From the NCBI RefSeq assembly GCF_002939885.1, contig NZ_MDED01000002.1, positions 124,001 through 188,000 on the forward strand: a DNA stretch of 64,000 nucleotides, given 5' to 3'. The notes under the pieces were generated by a model. The model was not told where the DNA came from, made no database searches, and was given only the letters and a program-made list of their open reading frames with translations. A program made the translations under genes and the position numbers. Numbering within the stretch: the first letter of the stretch is position 1; each line of letters opens with the position of its first letter. Source of the DNA: Xanthomonas cucurbitae (GTDB lineage: Bacteria > Pseudomonadota > Gammaproteobacteria > Xanthomonadales > Xanthomonadaceae). Positions 55,258 to 63,067 of this stretch are shown one piece after another.

Positions 55258-56142
55258 ATGAGCAAGACCGAACACGGCGTGACCGCCATGGGTGTATTGG
55301 CACTGGAATTGACCGGTGGAAGCGCGCCCGAGCACGGCGCATTGGCGCCCGAGCAGGCCGGCATGCTGGCCGAACGCATCGGCCGCGACCTGGCGCAATG
55401 GATCCCCGAGGTCCGGGAACTCGAACTCAGCGTGGCCATGGCGCATTTCGACCCGGCCGAAGTGCTGCGGCCGGGCTGGCCGCTGCACCGCCGCTTGGAA
55501 GAGCTGCATGCCCGCGCGCCGGGCCGCGACCAGGGCCCGCGCGTGCTGGCCTTCGGCGCCGATGCGCACGGCGAGATTCCGTTGCCGTTCCAGGCCGATG
55601 CGCAACTCACCGGCGGCGGGCTGCGCGTGCTGCCGTTCCTGCTCACCGGCGATGCGCAGCGCGTGGCCACCGTGGCCGATGCGATGGAAGAGGTGCTGCT
55701 GGCCCAGGGCATGGCCCAGGCCGATACCGCGCTGCTGGCGCAGGAGAGCTTTGGCGCGCGGATCGAACACGCCCGCTACCTCACTGCGCACGATCTGGCA
55801 GCGATGATCTCGATGCAGTACGACAACCAGGGCCTGGCGCCGCTGTGGCCGCTGCTGGAAGCGGCGCTGCTCGCCCCAACCAGCGAGGAGTGGCTGGACC
55901 AGGCACCGGAGCCGCTGCTGCGCTATGTCGAGAGCGAAGTGCGCATTGCACTGTTCGATCCGGCCGGCTGGTGCGATTACTACGCACACGATCGCGCGCA
56001 CTGCGAGCGCCTGCGCGGTGTCTACGAACAATTCCTCTCGCGCCAGCGGCAGATGGCCGCGGTGCTGGACGCCCACGGGCTGCCGGTGCTGTATGTGCAT
56101 GTGGAGCCTGGACAGGATCCGCGGCAGGCGCTAGCTGCATAA
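55258..56142 (+). CDS. Conserved-looking protein of unknown function
   Basis: A 294-residue soluble protein, acidic overall, without signal peptide or membrane segment. It has the codon pattern and GC of its neighbours, so it is a real gene of the core genome. Recognisable local features are ELEL.VAMAHFDPAEVLRPGW, a GLRVLPFLLTGDAQRVATVAD segment and an acidic C-terminal HVEPGQDPRQALAA. I do not recognise the family. It is divergent from the thiolase with an 88-bp gap; the start is the ATG at 55258. Confidence 0.7.
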   Translation: MSKTEHGVTAMGVLALELTGGSAPEHGALAPEQAGMLAERIGRDLAQWIPEVRELELSVAMAHFDPAEVLRPGWPLHRRLEELHARAPGRDQGPRVLAFGADAHGEIPLPFQADAQLTGGGLRVLPFLLTGDAQRVATVADAMEEVLLAQGMAQADTALLAQESFGARIEHARYLTAHDLAAMISMQYDNQGLAPLWPLLEAALLAPTSEEWLDQAPEPLLRYVESEVRIALFDPAGWCDYYAHDRAHCERLRGVYEQFLSRQRQMAAVLDAHGLPVLYVHVEPGQDPRQALAA

Positions 56143-57202
56143 GCTCGTCAGCCGACTCGAACGCTCCCGCATGGGTGACCGTGGAGACGACGGGGCTGTA
56201 TGTAGACCATGTAAGGCGTGCCTGCGCCTCCCATGCACGGTTGCTGGGGCAACCGATGCAGCGGAGCGCCGGCATGGCCGACGTCGTGGCTGGGACCGGC
56301 CAGGGATGCAGGGATGACGGGCTGGCGATTGCCACCGACGCCGTGCCTGCGGGGAAGTGCATTTGCAGACCTGCAACGCGCCCATCTAAGACCGCACCGG
56401 GACGAGGTCTGAGCCCTGGCCGAACGGTTGAGTGGTTGCATCAGTAGCACACCCTTGGCGATCATCTGCGCAGTGATTGGATCGCATCGAGCGGCGTTTC
56501 GACGCGTGCCGGCCTCAGTGCGACTGGTAAACCGTAGCGAGCAATCATCAGGGTGGGTGCACACGGCGCGCAGGAAGCGGAGTGTATGCGCGGTACCTAT
56601 CAACTCCGAGCACTGGCCGCGCCCGCCTGGCGGCCGCACAGTGATTTGTCAGCGAAGCTTAGGGTGTCGAACGATTTCCAGATGGGCAATCCCCATCCTG
56701 ATCCTCGATCCCCCTACCTGCATACCGTGGTCGATATCACACATGCGTGGCTCTGCCATACCACAGCGCATCGCTCGACCGGATGCGCAAGATGCCCCTC
56801 AGCGCACTTGCTCGTTTATGACATCACGTCTTCGCGGTCGAAATGGACGCACCCTTAGGCAACAGGCATAGTCGTTGCGCGATTGGACGGAAACAGACCA
56901 CAGGCCGCCACGCTCAAAATTCGGCTGCTGCTATGAATATTGCGTGCAGCATCGACATTGCCTGCCGGCACATTGAAGCAGGTGCAGCAGTCCGCATCGA
57001 CGCGGACAACAAACCAAACCATGACGAAATCGCAAGCTGACCGGCACCCGCTTTCTGCTGATGGGTGAGTGCAAATCAACCACGCAGCCACACATAGCGA
57101 CACTCATGTTACGCAAGTAACGGTCTTTCGCTGCCATGCTTCGCGGAGTCTCGACTCAATTGGAACAGCTGGTCTCCATCCTACACTTGAGAGGACACAT
57201 CC
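56143..57202. other. 1.06-kb region without convincing genes
   Basis: All six frames are broken into short, composition-driven ORFs (for example 56428-56871 and 56553-56858) without domains, ribosome-binding sites or codon bias. The base composition is more mixed than the core genome. It could be the decayed end of an inserted element that brought in the effector gene to its right. The last 80 bp hold the effector promoter elements. Confidence 0.6.
57127..57182 (+). promoter_or_regulatory. PIP-box-like HrpX site with short spacing and -10
   Basis: TTCGC (57127-57131) and a second TTCGC (57140-57144) are separated by 8 bp instead of the canonical 15; short-spaced variants have been reported as functional. 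A CATCCT -10-like hexamer (YANNNT) begins 32 bp after the box, exactly in the window used for HrpX promoters. GAGG at 57191 is a plausible ribosome-binding site. This points to control by HrpG/HrpX. Confidence 0.55.
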
Positions 57203-58720
57203 ATGCGCACCAAGCCCGCGCAACCATTGGCCACCATTCAACGACTTCTTGCCTCCGACCCCTCGCCAACGCACTCCCCCTCTGCGCCGTCGCTCACATC
57301 GCTGGGCACCAACCAAACGACCGGCTTGCTGGGGGGCTTGCCCGCACGAAAAGCCGGGCAAGCAGCGCAAGAAGGCCCACGCCAGGAAAACGGCGGGCGC
57401 GGCAAACACTGGGCATCTCGGGCCGCCAAATACGCGCTGGGAATAGCGGGTGCCGGTTATGTTGCAGATAACTTTTTCTTGTCCACGACCACGTTGGTCG
57501 ATGGCAAAGCCGGGTTTACCGGCAATGATCGACTGGAAAAGGCATGTGCAAAAGCTGAGAAGTATCACGCGCGATACCACAGCGCTACCGAAGAAGAGCG
57601 CGCATCCCATTGTCGTCCTTTCGTACCGATCAAGACCTGCGGGTCCAACCAGTTCGCCACCATGAGCGACTACCGCGCGGCGACCAAAGTCCATGTCGGT
57701 CATCTGTTCGACACCGAAACTGCACGGGAATCGCTGCTGACCAACCTCTCCTGTCTCAAGGGCGAGCGGATCAAGCAGGAGTGCATCGCCAAGTATGCGC
57801 CTGCGAACGTCCCGGCAGATCCGGACCTGAGCAAGAGTCCGCTGTACGACGGGAAAAACAAATACTCGCTGGCCGGCGTCGCCAACCCCCAAACCGGAGC
57901 AAGCGGTTATACCTCGCGCTCCATCACCCAACCCTTCATCAACCGCGGCGTGCAGCACTTCATACAGGCTTCGCAGAGCGCCAAGGCGCGGTCTCTCAAA
58001 CAATGCATGGAGTCGCTTCAACGCGCATTGGGCGGCAATGATACGCTCAGCAGGCAAGCACAGCACGCCGCCGGCCAGGCAATCCTGAACTTCCGGCAGG
58101 TCTATGCTGCCGACGAGCATTGGGGTCACCCTGAGAAGGTCATCATGAAGACCCTGATCGCCAACGGGCTGCTGTCTCAGAAGCAAACCGACAGGATCGA
58201 TGCGACCTTGATGTTCGAAGATCCGTCCATCAGTGCCCTGAAAAGAAACACCAGCATCGCCGGGCCGTTATTGCAGAAACTGGAAACGAAGATTCAGTCC
58301 AGGCGCCTGCGGGATCAACCCGAGGCGCTTGCGGATTTCATGGAGATGACAAAACAGAAGAACATGGAAGGCCTGCCAATTGCGCACTTCAAACTCAGAG
58401 CGGACGGTACCGGCTTTGAAGACTGCTCCGGCTTGGGCGACTCGTTCACCAGTGCAAATGCCGTTGCGTGCATTAACCACGCACGCTTGATGAGCGGCGA
58501 GCCGCGCCTTTCGCAACAGGATGTCGGGACCGTGGTTGCCTGTCTTAATGCCGTATACGACGATGCCAGCAGCATCCGGCATTCGCTGCATGAGATCGCA
58601 CGCGGATCCTTCGTCGGCGCCGGCTACACCACCGAGGACGCCGATGCGTTTTATGAGGAGATCTGTAAGGATGCTGCACAGGCATTCTATGCGGGAAAGT
58701 CCATGATCCGCAGCGACTAG
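57203..58720 (+). CDS. Candidate type III secreted effector, family not recognised
   Basis: A 505-residue protein with a Ser/Pro/Thr-rich, Asp/Glu-poor first 50 residues (ATIQRLLASDPSPTHSPSAP, SLTSLGTNQTTG), as expected of a type III signal. A short hydrophobic stretch (AAKYALGIAGAGYVADNFFL, about 74-93) follows. The rest is a helical, cysteine-containing body with no known catalytic motif. The end HEIARGSFVGAGYTTEDADA looks like a conserved helix-turn unit. The GC is below the neighbours and the gene stands alone behind a PIP-like box. The start is the ATG at 57203, with GAGG eight bases upstream. I infer an effector from promoter, N-terminus and setting; I cannot name the Xop family. Confidence 0.6.
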   Translation: MRTKPAQPLATIQRLLASDPSPTHSPSAPSLTSLGTNQTTGLLGGLPARKAGQAAQEGPRQENGGRGKHWASRAAKYALGIAGAGYVADNFFLSTTTLVDGKAGFTGNDRLEKACAKAEKYHARYHSATEEERASHCRPFVPIKTCGSNQFATMSDYRAATKVHVGHLFDTETARESLLTNLSCLKGERIKQECIAKYAPANVPADPDLSKSPLYDGKNKYSLAGVANPQTGASGYTSRSITQPFINRGVQHFIQASQSAKARSLKQCMESLQRALGGNDTLSRQAQHAAGQAILNFRQVYAADEHWGHPEKVIMKTLIANGLLSQKQTDRIDATLMFEDPSISALKRNTSIAGPLLQKLETKIQSRRLRDQPEALADFMEMTKQKNMEGLPIAHFKLRADGTGFEDCSGLGDSFTSANAVACINHARLMSGEPRLSQQDVGTVVACLNAVYDDASSIRHSLHEIARGSFVGAGYTTEDADAFYEEICKDAAQAFYAGKSMIRSD

Positions 58721-58856
58721 CGCTCTATTTTCAATTGCCCCTGCCCATCCTATCAGTGGTGGACGCAATACAGCACCGGGTGCGAATTCCACGATCGCGG
58801 TGATGGCGACCGAAATGCGCCGCAGTATGGACCGCGACGCAACGCAAGCCATGCGT

Positions 58857-59504
58857 TTACCTGGTGGCTGCCTGTGCGTTGTCGGTGGTAATCACGCCGC
58901 AGGCCAGACGGCCGCCGGCATTGCCGGTGGGCTGGGTTTTGTAGTCATCCGGATCGGCATGCACGATCACGGCGTGCCCTGCGATATCGAACTGGTCGGC
59001 CTTGCCGAGATTGACGTTGTTCGACACCGGGGCGTCGATGCTGGCGTTGCCCTGCGCATCGGCGGTGATGTTGGGCATGTCGCCGGCATGATGCGGGTCG
59101 GCGCTGACATTGCCGTGATCGGACTGGGCAGGGTTGAAGTGGCCGCCGGCACTGCTGCCGTCCGGCGCGCTGCAGTCGCCTTTTTCGTGGATATGGAAGC
59201 CGTGTTCGCTGTTGGGCTTGAGCCCGCTGAGCTGACCGGTAACGCGCAGCGCGCCGTCCACGGTCTTGAAGGTCACCGTGCCTTTGACCTCATTGCCCTT
59301 GGTCGGCTTGAGCTCGGCGGTGGCCGTGGTGGTGGCCGCCGCTTCGGTGACCATGGAGGCGGCATGCTCGCCACCATGCGCCGCTTCGGCCGGCGTACCG
59401 GCCTGCGGCGCGGGCGCGGGATCGGCCGGTGCCGGCGCTTCGCGCTTGCAGGCGGTCAATGCCAGAGCAGTGGCCAGAAACAACGTAGTGGGAAGAATGC
59501 GCAT
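58857..59504 (-). CDS. sodC: Cu/Zn superoxide dismutase, lipoprotein (copy 1)
   Basis: A 215-residue protein: lipoprotein signal ending LTAC (MRILPTTLFLATALALTACK), a long Pro/Ala linker, then a SodC domain with GFHIHEKGDC (two copper histidines), GGHFNPAQSDHG and HHAGDMPN (zinc histidines and aspartate), VIVHADPDDYKTQPTG, and RLACGVI for the disulfide. It disproportionates superoxide in the periplasm, where it guards against host oxidative burst. The start is the ATG at 59504, with AGGAG upstream. It lies directly downstream of a second, diverged SodC lipoprotein gene. Confidence 0.93.
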   Translation of the reverse strand: MRILPTTLFLATALALTACKREAPAPADPAPAPQAGTPAEAAHGGEHAASMVTEAAATTTATAELKPTKGNEVKGTVTFKTVDGALRVTGQLSGLKPNSEHGFHIHEKGDCSAPDGSSAGGHFNPAQSDHGNVSADPHHAGDMPNITADAQGNASIDAPVSNNVNLGKADQFDIAGHAVIVHADPDDYKTQPTGNAGGRLACGVITTDNAQAATR

Positions 59505-59550
59505 GGAAAGCTCCTGTAGAGACCGCAAACGCGGCCATGGATGCCCCGAC

Positions 59551-60153
59551 TCAGGGCTGCGAAGGGGGGGTACGCCACTGAGTGACGCGAATGACGCCGC
59601 ACGCCAGCCGTGCACCGGCATTGCCGCTGGGCTGGCTGCGGTCATCGTCGGCATCGGCATGCACGATGAGCGCCTTGCCGACCACGTCGTTGGGCGCGCC
59701 GTCGCCCAGGCTGATGCCCGACACGATCATGTCCAGATGCGCGACGCCCTCGGCATCGGCACGCAGGTTGTCCATGTCGCCCAGGTGATGCGCGCCGTTG
59801 CCGGCCCGCCCGTGCGGCGCCCCGGCGGGATTGAAATGCACACCGGCACTGCTGGCATCGGCCGCGCTGCAATCACCGCGCTCATGCACATGAAAGCCGG
59901 CCACCGCGCCGGCACGTAGCCCACCGACGGTGCCGGTGATGCGGATGCCCTGCAACGCAGGCACCAGCACCACCCGGCCGCTGACCAGACTGCCCGATGC
60001 CGAAGCCAGCGCGGCGTCGGCCTGCTGCACCGGGCGCGCGGGCACTACCCGCGCTGCCGGCGGTGGCGGTGCCTTCGGCGGTGGTGGCGTGCTGCTGCAG
60101 GCAGCCAGCGCCAGCGCGGTAGCGGCAACGAGCGTGGACGAGCGATAACGCAT
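59551..60153 (-). CDS. Cu/Zn superoxide dismutase, lipoprotein (copy 2)
   Basis: A 200-residue paralog of the neighbouring sodC: lipoprotein signal ending LAAC, a Pro-rich linker (STPPPPKAPPPPAA), then GFHVHERGDC, GVHFNPAGAPHGRAGNG, HHLGDMDN, VHADADDDRSQPSG and RLACGVI. All copper and zinc ligands appear to be kept, with a shorter loop at the zinc site. The 46-bp gap to the first copy suggests co-transcription of both. The two proteins share the core but differ in linker and loops, so this is an old tandem duplication. Confidence 0.9.
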   Translation of the reverse strand: MRYRSSTLVAATALALAACSSTPPPPKAPPPPAARVVPARPVQQADAALASASGSLVSGRVVLVPALQGIRITGTVGGLRAGAVAGFHVHERGDCSAADASSAGVHFNPAGAPHGRAGNGAHHLGDMDNLRADAEGVAHLDMIVSGISLGDGAPNDVVGKALIVHADADDDRSQPSGNAGARLACGVIRVTQWRTPPSQP

Positions 60154-60284
60154 CGAGCTGTTCTCCTGATCTGATTGGGAACCTATGCGGGCGCGTGTTC
60201 ACGGGTCATGAAATGCGCCCACGGGCAGCCCACGAGTTTACGGGGGAGGTGTCGCGGGCCGGGATATGCGCGAAAGCAACCTAC

Positions 60285-60310
60285 CCCCTCTCCTGCAGGC
60301 GGGAGAGGGG
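60285..60310. repeat. Palindromic repeat between ntrC and sodC copy 2
   Basis: CCCCTCTCC-tgcaggc-GGGAGAGGGG, a short variant of the CCTTCTCCCGC palindrome family, lies 22 bp past the ntrC stop and may end its transcript. Confidence 0.55.
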
Positions 60311-60332
60311 CTCGACTCCGCGTACGGGCACA

Positions 60333-61757
60333 TCAGCGGCGTTTGCGCCCTGGCCCGAGTTTGCGGGTGACCGTGTTGCGGCCAAGGCCCAGGCGGGCGG
60401 CGGCTTCGGCGCGGCGGCCCTGGGTGAGTTGCAGGGCGGCTTCGAGCAGGGTCTTGTCCAGGCGTTCGCGGGCTTCGGCGTGCAGGCCTTGCGCACCTTC
60501 ACCCAGGCGCTGTGCGGCCCAGCTGGAGAGCAACTCGTCCCACTGGCCTTCGCCGCGTGCCGCACGGCGGCCGCCACGCGTGAGTGCGGCATCCACGTCC
60601 AGCACATCGATGATGTCGGCAGTGGCCAACGCGGCCAACCGCCAGCAGACGTTTTCCAGTTCGCGCACATTGCCGGGCCAGTCGTAGCGGCGCAGTGCTT
60701 CCAGCGCGGAAGCCGACAGCCGCTTGGGCAGCATGTCGAGCTTGCGCCCGGCCATGGCCAGGAAGTTCTCGGCCAGCTGCGCGATATCGCCGCGGCGTTC
60801 GCGCAACGGCGGCAGTTGCAGGCGCACCACGTCCAGGCGGTGCAGCAGGTCGGCACGAAAGCGGCCCTGTTCGACCAGCGCTTCCAGATCCTGATGGGTG
60901 GCGGCGATCACGCGCACGTCCACGCGGATCAACTCGCGCCCGCCCACGCGAAAGAATTCGTTCTCTGCCAATACACGCAGCAGACGGGTCTGCAACGGCA
61001 ACGGCATGTCGCCGATTTCGTCCAGGAACAAGGTGCCGCCGTCGGCCTGTTCGAAGCGGCCGATATGGCGCTTGGTGGCACCGGTGAAGGCGCCGGTTTC
61101 GTGGCCGAACAATTCGCTTTCCAGCAGCTCGGCGGGAATGGCGGCGGTATTGAGCGCGACGAACGGCTTGCGTGCGCGTGGCGATTCGTTGTGCAGCGCG
61201 CGGGCCACCAGTTCCTTGCCGGTGCCGGTCTCGCCGTTGATGAGTACCGACAACGGCGCCAGCGCCAACCGGCCGATGGCGCGGAACAGGGCCTGCATCG
61301 CCGGGGTGTCGCCGATCAGCGATGCCGAGCCTTCGACCACCACCGTGGCGATGCCCGGCTGCACGTCGGCGTCGGCGTCGGGCAGCGCCCGCGCCGCCAG
61401 TGCCACCGCATCGTCCAGGTCGAATGGTTTGGACAGGAATTCATGCGCGCCGCCGCGGAAGGCGCCGGCGGTGCTGGCGACATCGGTATACGCCGACATC
61501 ACGATCACCGGCAGCTGCGGGTGCTTGGACTTGAGCTTGTCCAGCAGGGTCAGGCCGTCTTCGCCGGGCATGCGCACATCGGTGAACAGCAGGTCCGGGG
61601 TAGGACGCATCGCCAGCGCCTGCAGCGCAGCGGCAGCGCTGTCGAAGCCATCGACGGCGTAGCCGGCATCGCGCAATGCCGTGGACAGCACGAAGCGGAC
61701 CGAACGGTCGTCGTCGACCACCCAGATGTGGTGGGATGCGGCGGCGGCCTCAGCCAT
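60333..61757 (-). CDS. ntrC: Nitrogen regulation response regulator NtrC
   Basis: A 474-residue NtrC: receiver domain with D60 in FTDVRMPGEDG, AAA+ domain with Walker A GETGTGKE, the sigma-54 loop GAFTGA and [17 protein letters not shown], and a C-terminal Fis-type helix-turn-helix (RAEAAARLGLGRNTVTRKL). Under nitrogen limitation, NtrB phosphorylates it and it activates sigma-54 promoters. It overlaps ntrB by 8 bp, and the ammonium transporter lies upstream, which supports the name. The first 8 residues are an Ala-rich addition. Confidence 0.95.
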   Translation of the reverse strand: MAEAAAASHHIWVVDDDRSVRFVLSTALRDAGYAVDGFDSAAAALQALAMRPTPDLLFTDVRMPGEDGLTLLDKLKSKHPQLPVIVMSAYTDVASTAGAFRGGAHEFLSKPFDLDDAVALAARALPDADADVQPGIATVVVEGSASLIGDTPAMQALFRAIGRLALAPLSVLINGETGTGKELVARALHNESPRARKPFVALNTAAIPAELLESELFGHETGAFTGATKRHIGRFEQADGGTLFLDEIGDMPLPLQTRLLRVLAENEFFRVGGRELIRVDVRVIAATHQDLEALVEQGRFRADLLHRLDVVRLQLPPLRERRGDIAQLAENFLAMAGRKLDMLPKRLSASALEALRRYDWPGNVRELENVCWRLAALATADIIDVLDVDAALTRGGRRAARGEGQWDELLSSWAAQRLGEGAQGLHAEARERLDKTLLEAALQLTQGRRAEAAARLGLGRNTVTRKLGPGRKRR

Positions 61758-62805
61758 GCAGATGCTCCTTGTCGTGATCGCCGGCCAGCTCGGGCAGCAA
61801 CAGGGTGAAAACGGTATGGCCCGGACGCGAGCGGTAGGTCAGCGTGCCGTGGTGTTCGCGCGAGACCTGCTGGGCCAGCGCCAGGCCCAGCCCGCTGCCT
61901 TCGGCACGGCCGCTGACCAGCGGCAGGAACAGGTGCTCGGCCAGCTCTTCGGGCACGCCGCCGCCGTCGTCGATGATCTCCAGCCGCAGCGACATCGCAT
62001 GCACGCGGTCGCGGATGCGCTGGCCGTGTTCGACGCGGGTACGCAGCGTCACCCGGGTGGCGCCGGCCTGGAAGGCGTTGCGCACCAGGTTCCACACCGC
62101 CTGTGTCAGGCGGTCCACATCGCCGAGGATGTCGGGAATGCTGGGGTCGTAGTCGCGCTGCACCTGCACCGACCATCCGCCCTCGGCCTCGGCCAGGCGC
62201 AGCACCCGTTCCAGTACGACGTGGATGTTGAGGCCCTGGTGCGGGCGCAAGGGCGAGGGCGACAGCAGACGTTCGAGCAAGGTGTTGAGGCGCTCGATCT
62301 CGGTGCCGATCAACTCGATCAGCTCGCGCTCGTCCTCGTCGCGCCCGCCCGAGCGGCGCGCCAGCAGCTGAGCGGCGCCCTTCAGGCCGGCCAGCGGATT
62401 GCGCAGCTCGTGCGCCAGGCCCTTGAGCGCAGCGCTCAGGGCATTGGGCAAGGCGTGGGTGGGATCGAGCGCAGGGAATTCATCGACCGGATGGGTCTCC
62501 AGCAACCAGCCGCCGTCGTCCAGCCGCGACAGCCAGCCTTCGGCAAAGCGCGGCGCGTCGTTGGGCAGGCCCAACGCCAGCCGGTGCAGGCGCAGTACGT
62601 CGCGCTCGTCGTTGAGCAGGAAGCGCGCCAGCGCATCGCCCTGCACTTCCAGGGCGGCCAGCGGTTGATCGACCAGCCGCCGGGCACTGACCCCGAGCCA
62701 GCGCGCGAACGCCGGGTTGACGCCCAGTACGCGGCCCTCGCGATCGGCCCAGGCCACCGGAGTGCCCAGGCTGTCGAGCGACGGAGTGGAGGTGGTCATC
62801 ACCAT
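61750..62805 (-). CDS. ntrB: Nitrogen regulation sensor kinase NtrB (GlnL)
   Basis: A 351-residue soluble kinase with a PAS-like N-terminal domain (about 15-110), the phospho-acceptor in GLAHELRNPLAGLKGA and an ATPase domain (NLVRNAFQAGA, DDGGGVPE, GSGLGLALAQQV). It has no membrane segment, as expected for NtrB, which is controlled by PII in the cytoplasm. The start is the ATG at 62805 or another two codons later (62799). An NtrC-site palindrome (62805-62823) touches the start codon, so it is probably autoregulated by NtrC. Confidence 0.94.
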   Translation of the reverse strand: MVMTTSTPSLDSLGTPVAWADREGRVLGVNPAFARWLGVSARRLVDQPLAALEVQGDALARFLLNDERDVLRLHRLALGLPNDAPRFAEGWLSRLDDGGWLLETHPVDEFPALDPTHALPNALSAALKGLAHELRNPLAGLKGAAQLLARRSGGRDEDERELIELIGTEIERLNTLLERLLSPSPLRPHQGLNIHVVLERVLRLAEAEGGWSVQVQRDYDPSIPDILGDVDRLTQAVWNLVRNAFQAGATRVTLRTRVEHGQRIRDRVHAMSLRLEIIDDGGGVPEELAEHLFLPLVSGRAEGSGLGLALAQQVSREHHGTLTYRSRPGHTVFTLLLPELAGDHDKEHLHG

Positions 62806-62823
62806 TGCACCAATTTAGTGCAA
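62805..62823 (-). promoter_or_regulatory. NtrC-binding site overlapping the ntrB start
   Basis: TTGCACCAATTTAGTGCAA is a near-perfect match to the NtrC consensus TGCACC-N5-GGTGCA (one base off in one arm). It replaces the usual ribosome-binding space and abuts the ATG at 62805. In enteric bacteria a comparable site between glnA and glnL represses the ntrB promoter; the same logic is likely here. Confidence 0.75.
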
Positions 62824-63067
62824 ACCCTTGCCGGCCGCGCGCAGGGCGCACTGGATCTGGCCGGCATGGAAAACGATGACGCCCGGCGGCGACGGCCGGT
62901 ACCGCGCGTGCGCATCTGCGCGCCGACCAAGACAGACGTGGGGCTGGTCATGCAGTCACCTCGGCAGTTGACCCGCGCCAGCCGGCGAGGGAGACGCCGA
63001 CCCGGCGCAGGCCGCGCCGGTCGGCGGGTTGCGCTGCCCGCAGCGGTGGCGCCACGGGCGGTCATGC

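Noticed and set aside
56428-56871. 147-codon + strand ORF in the 1-kb empty region
   Set aside because: No start signal, no domains, random-looking composition.
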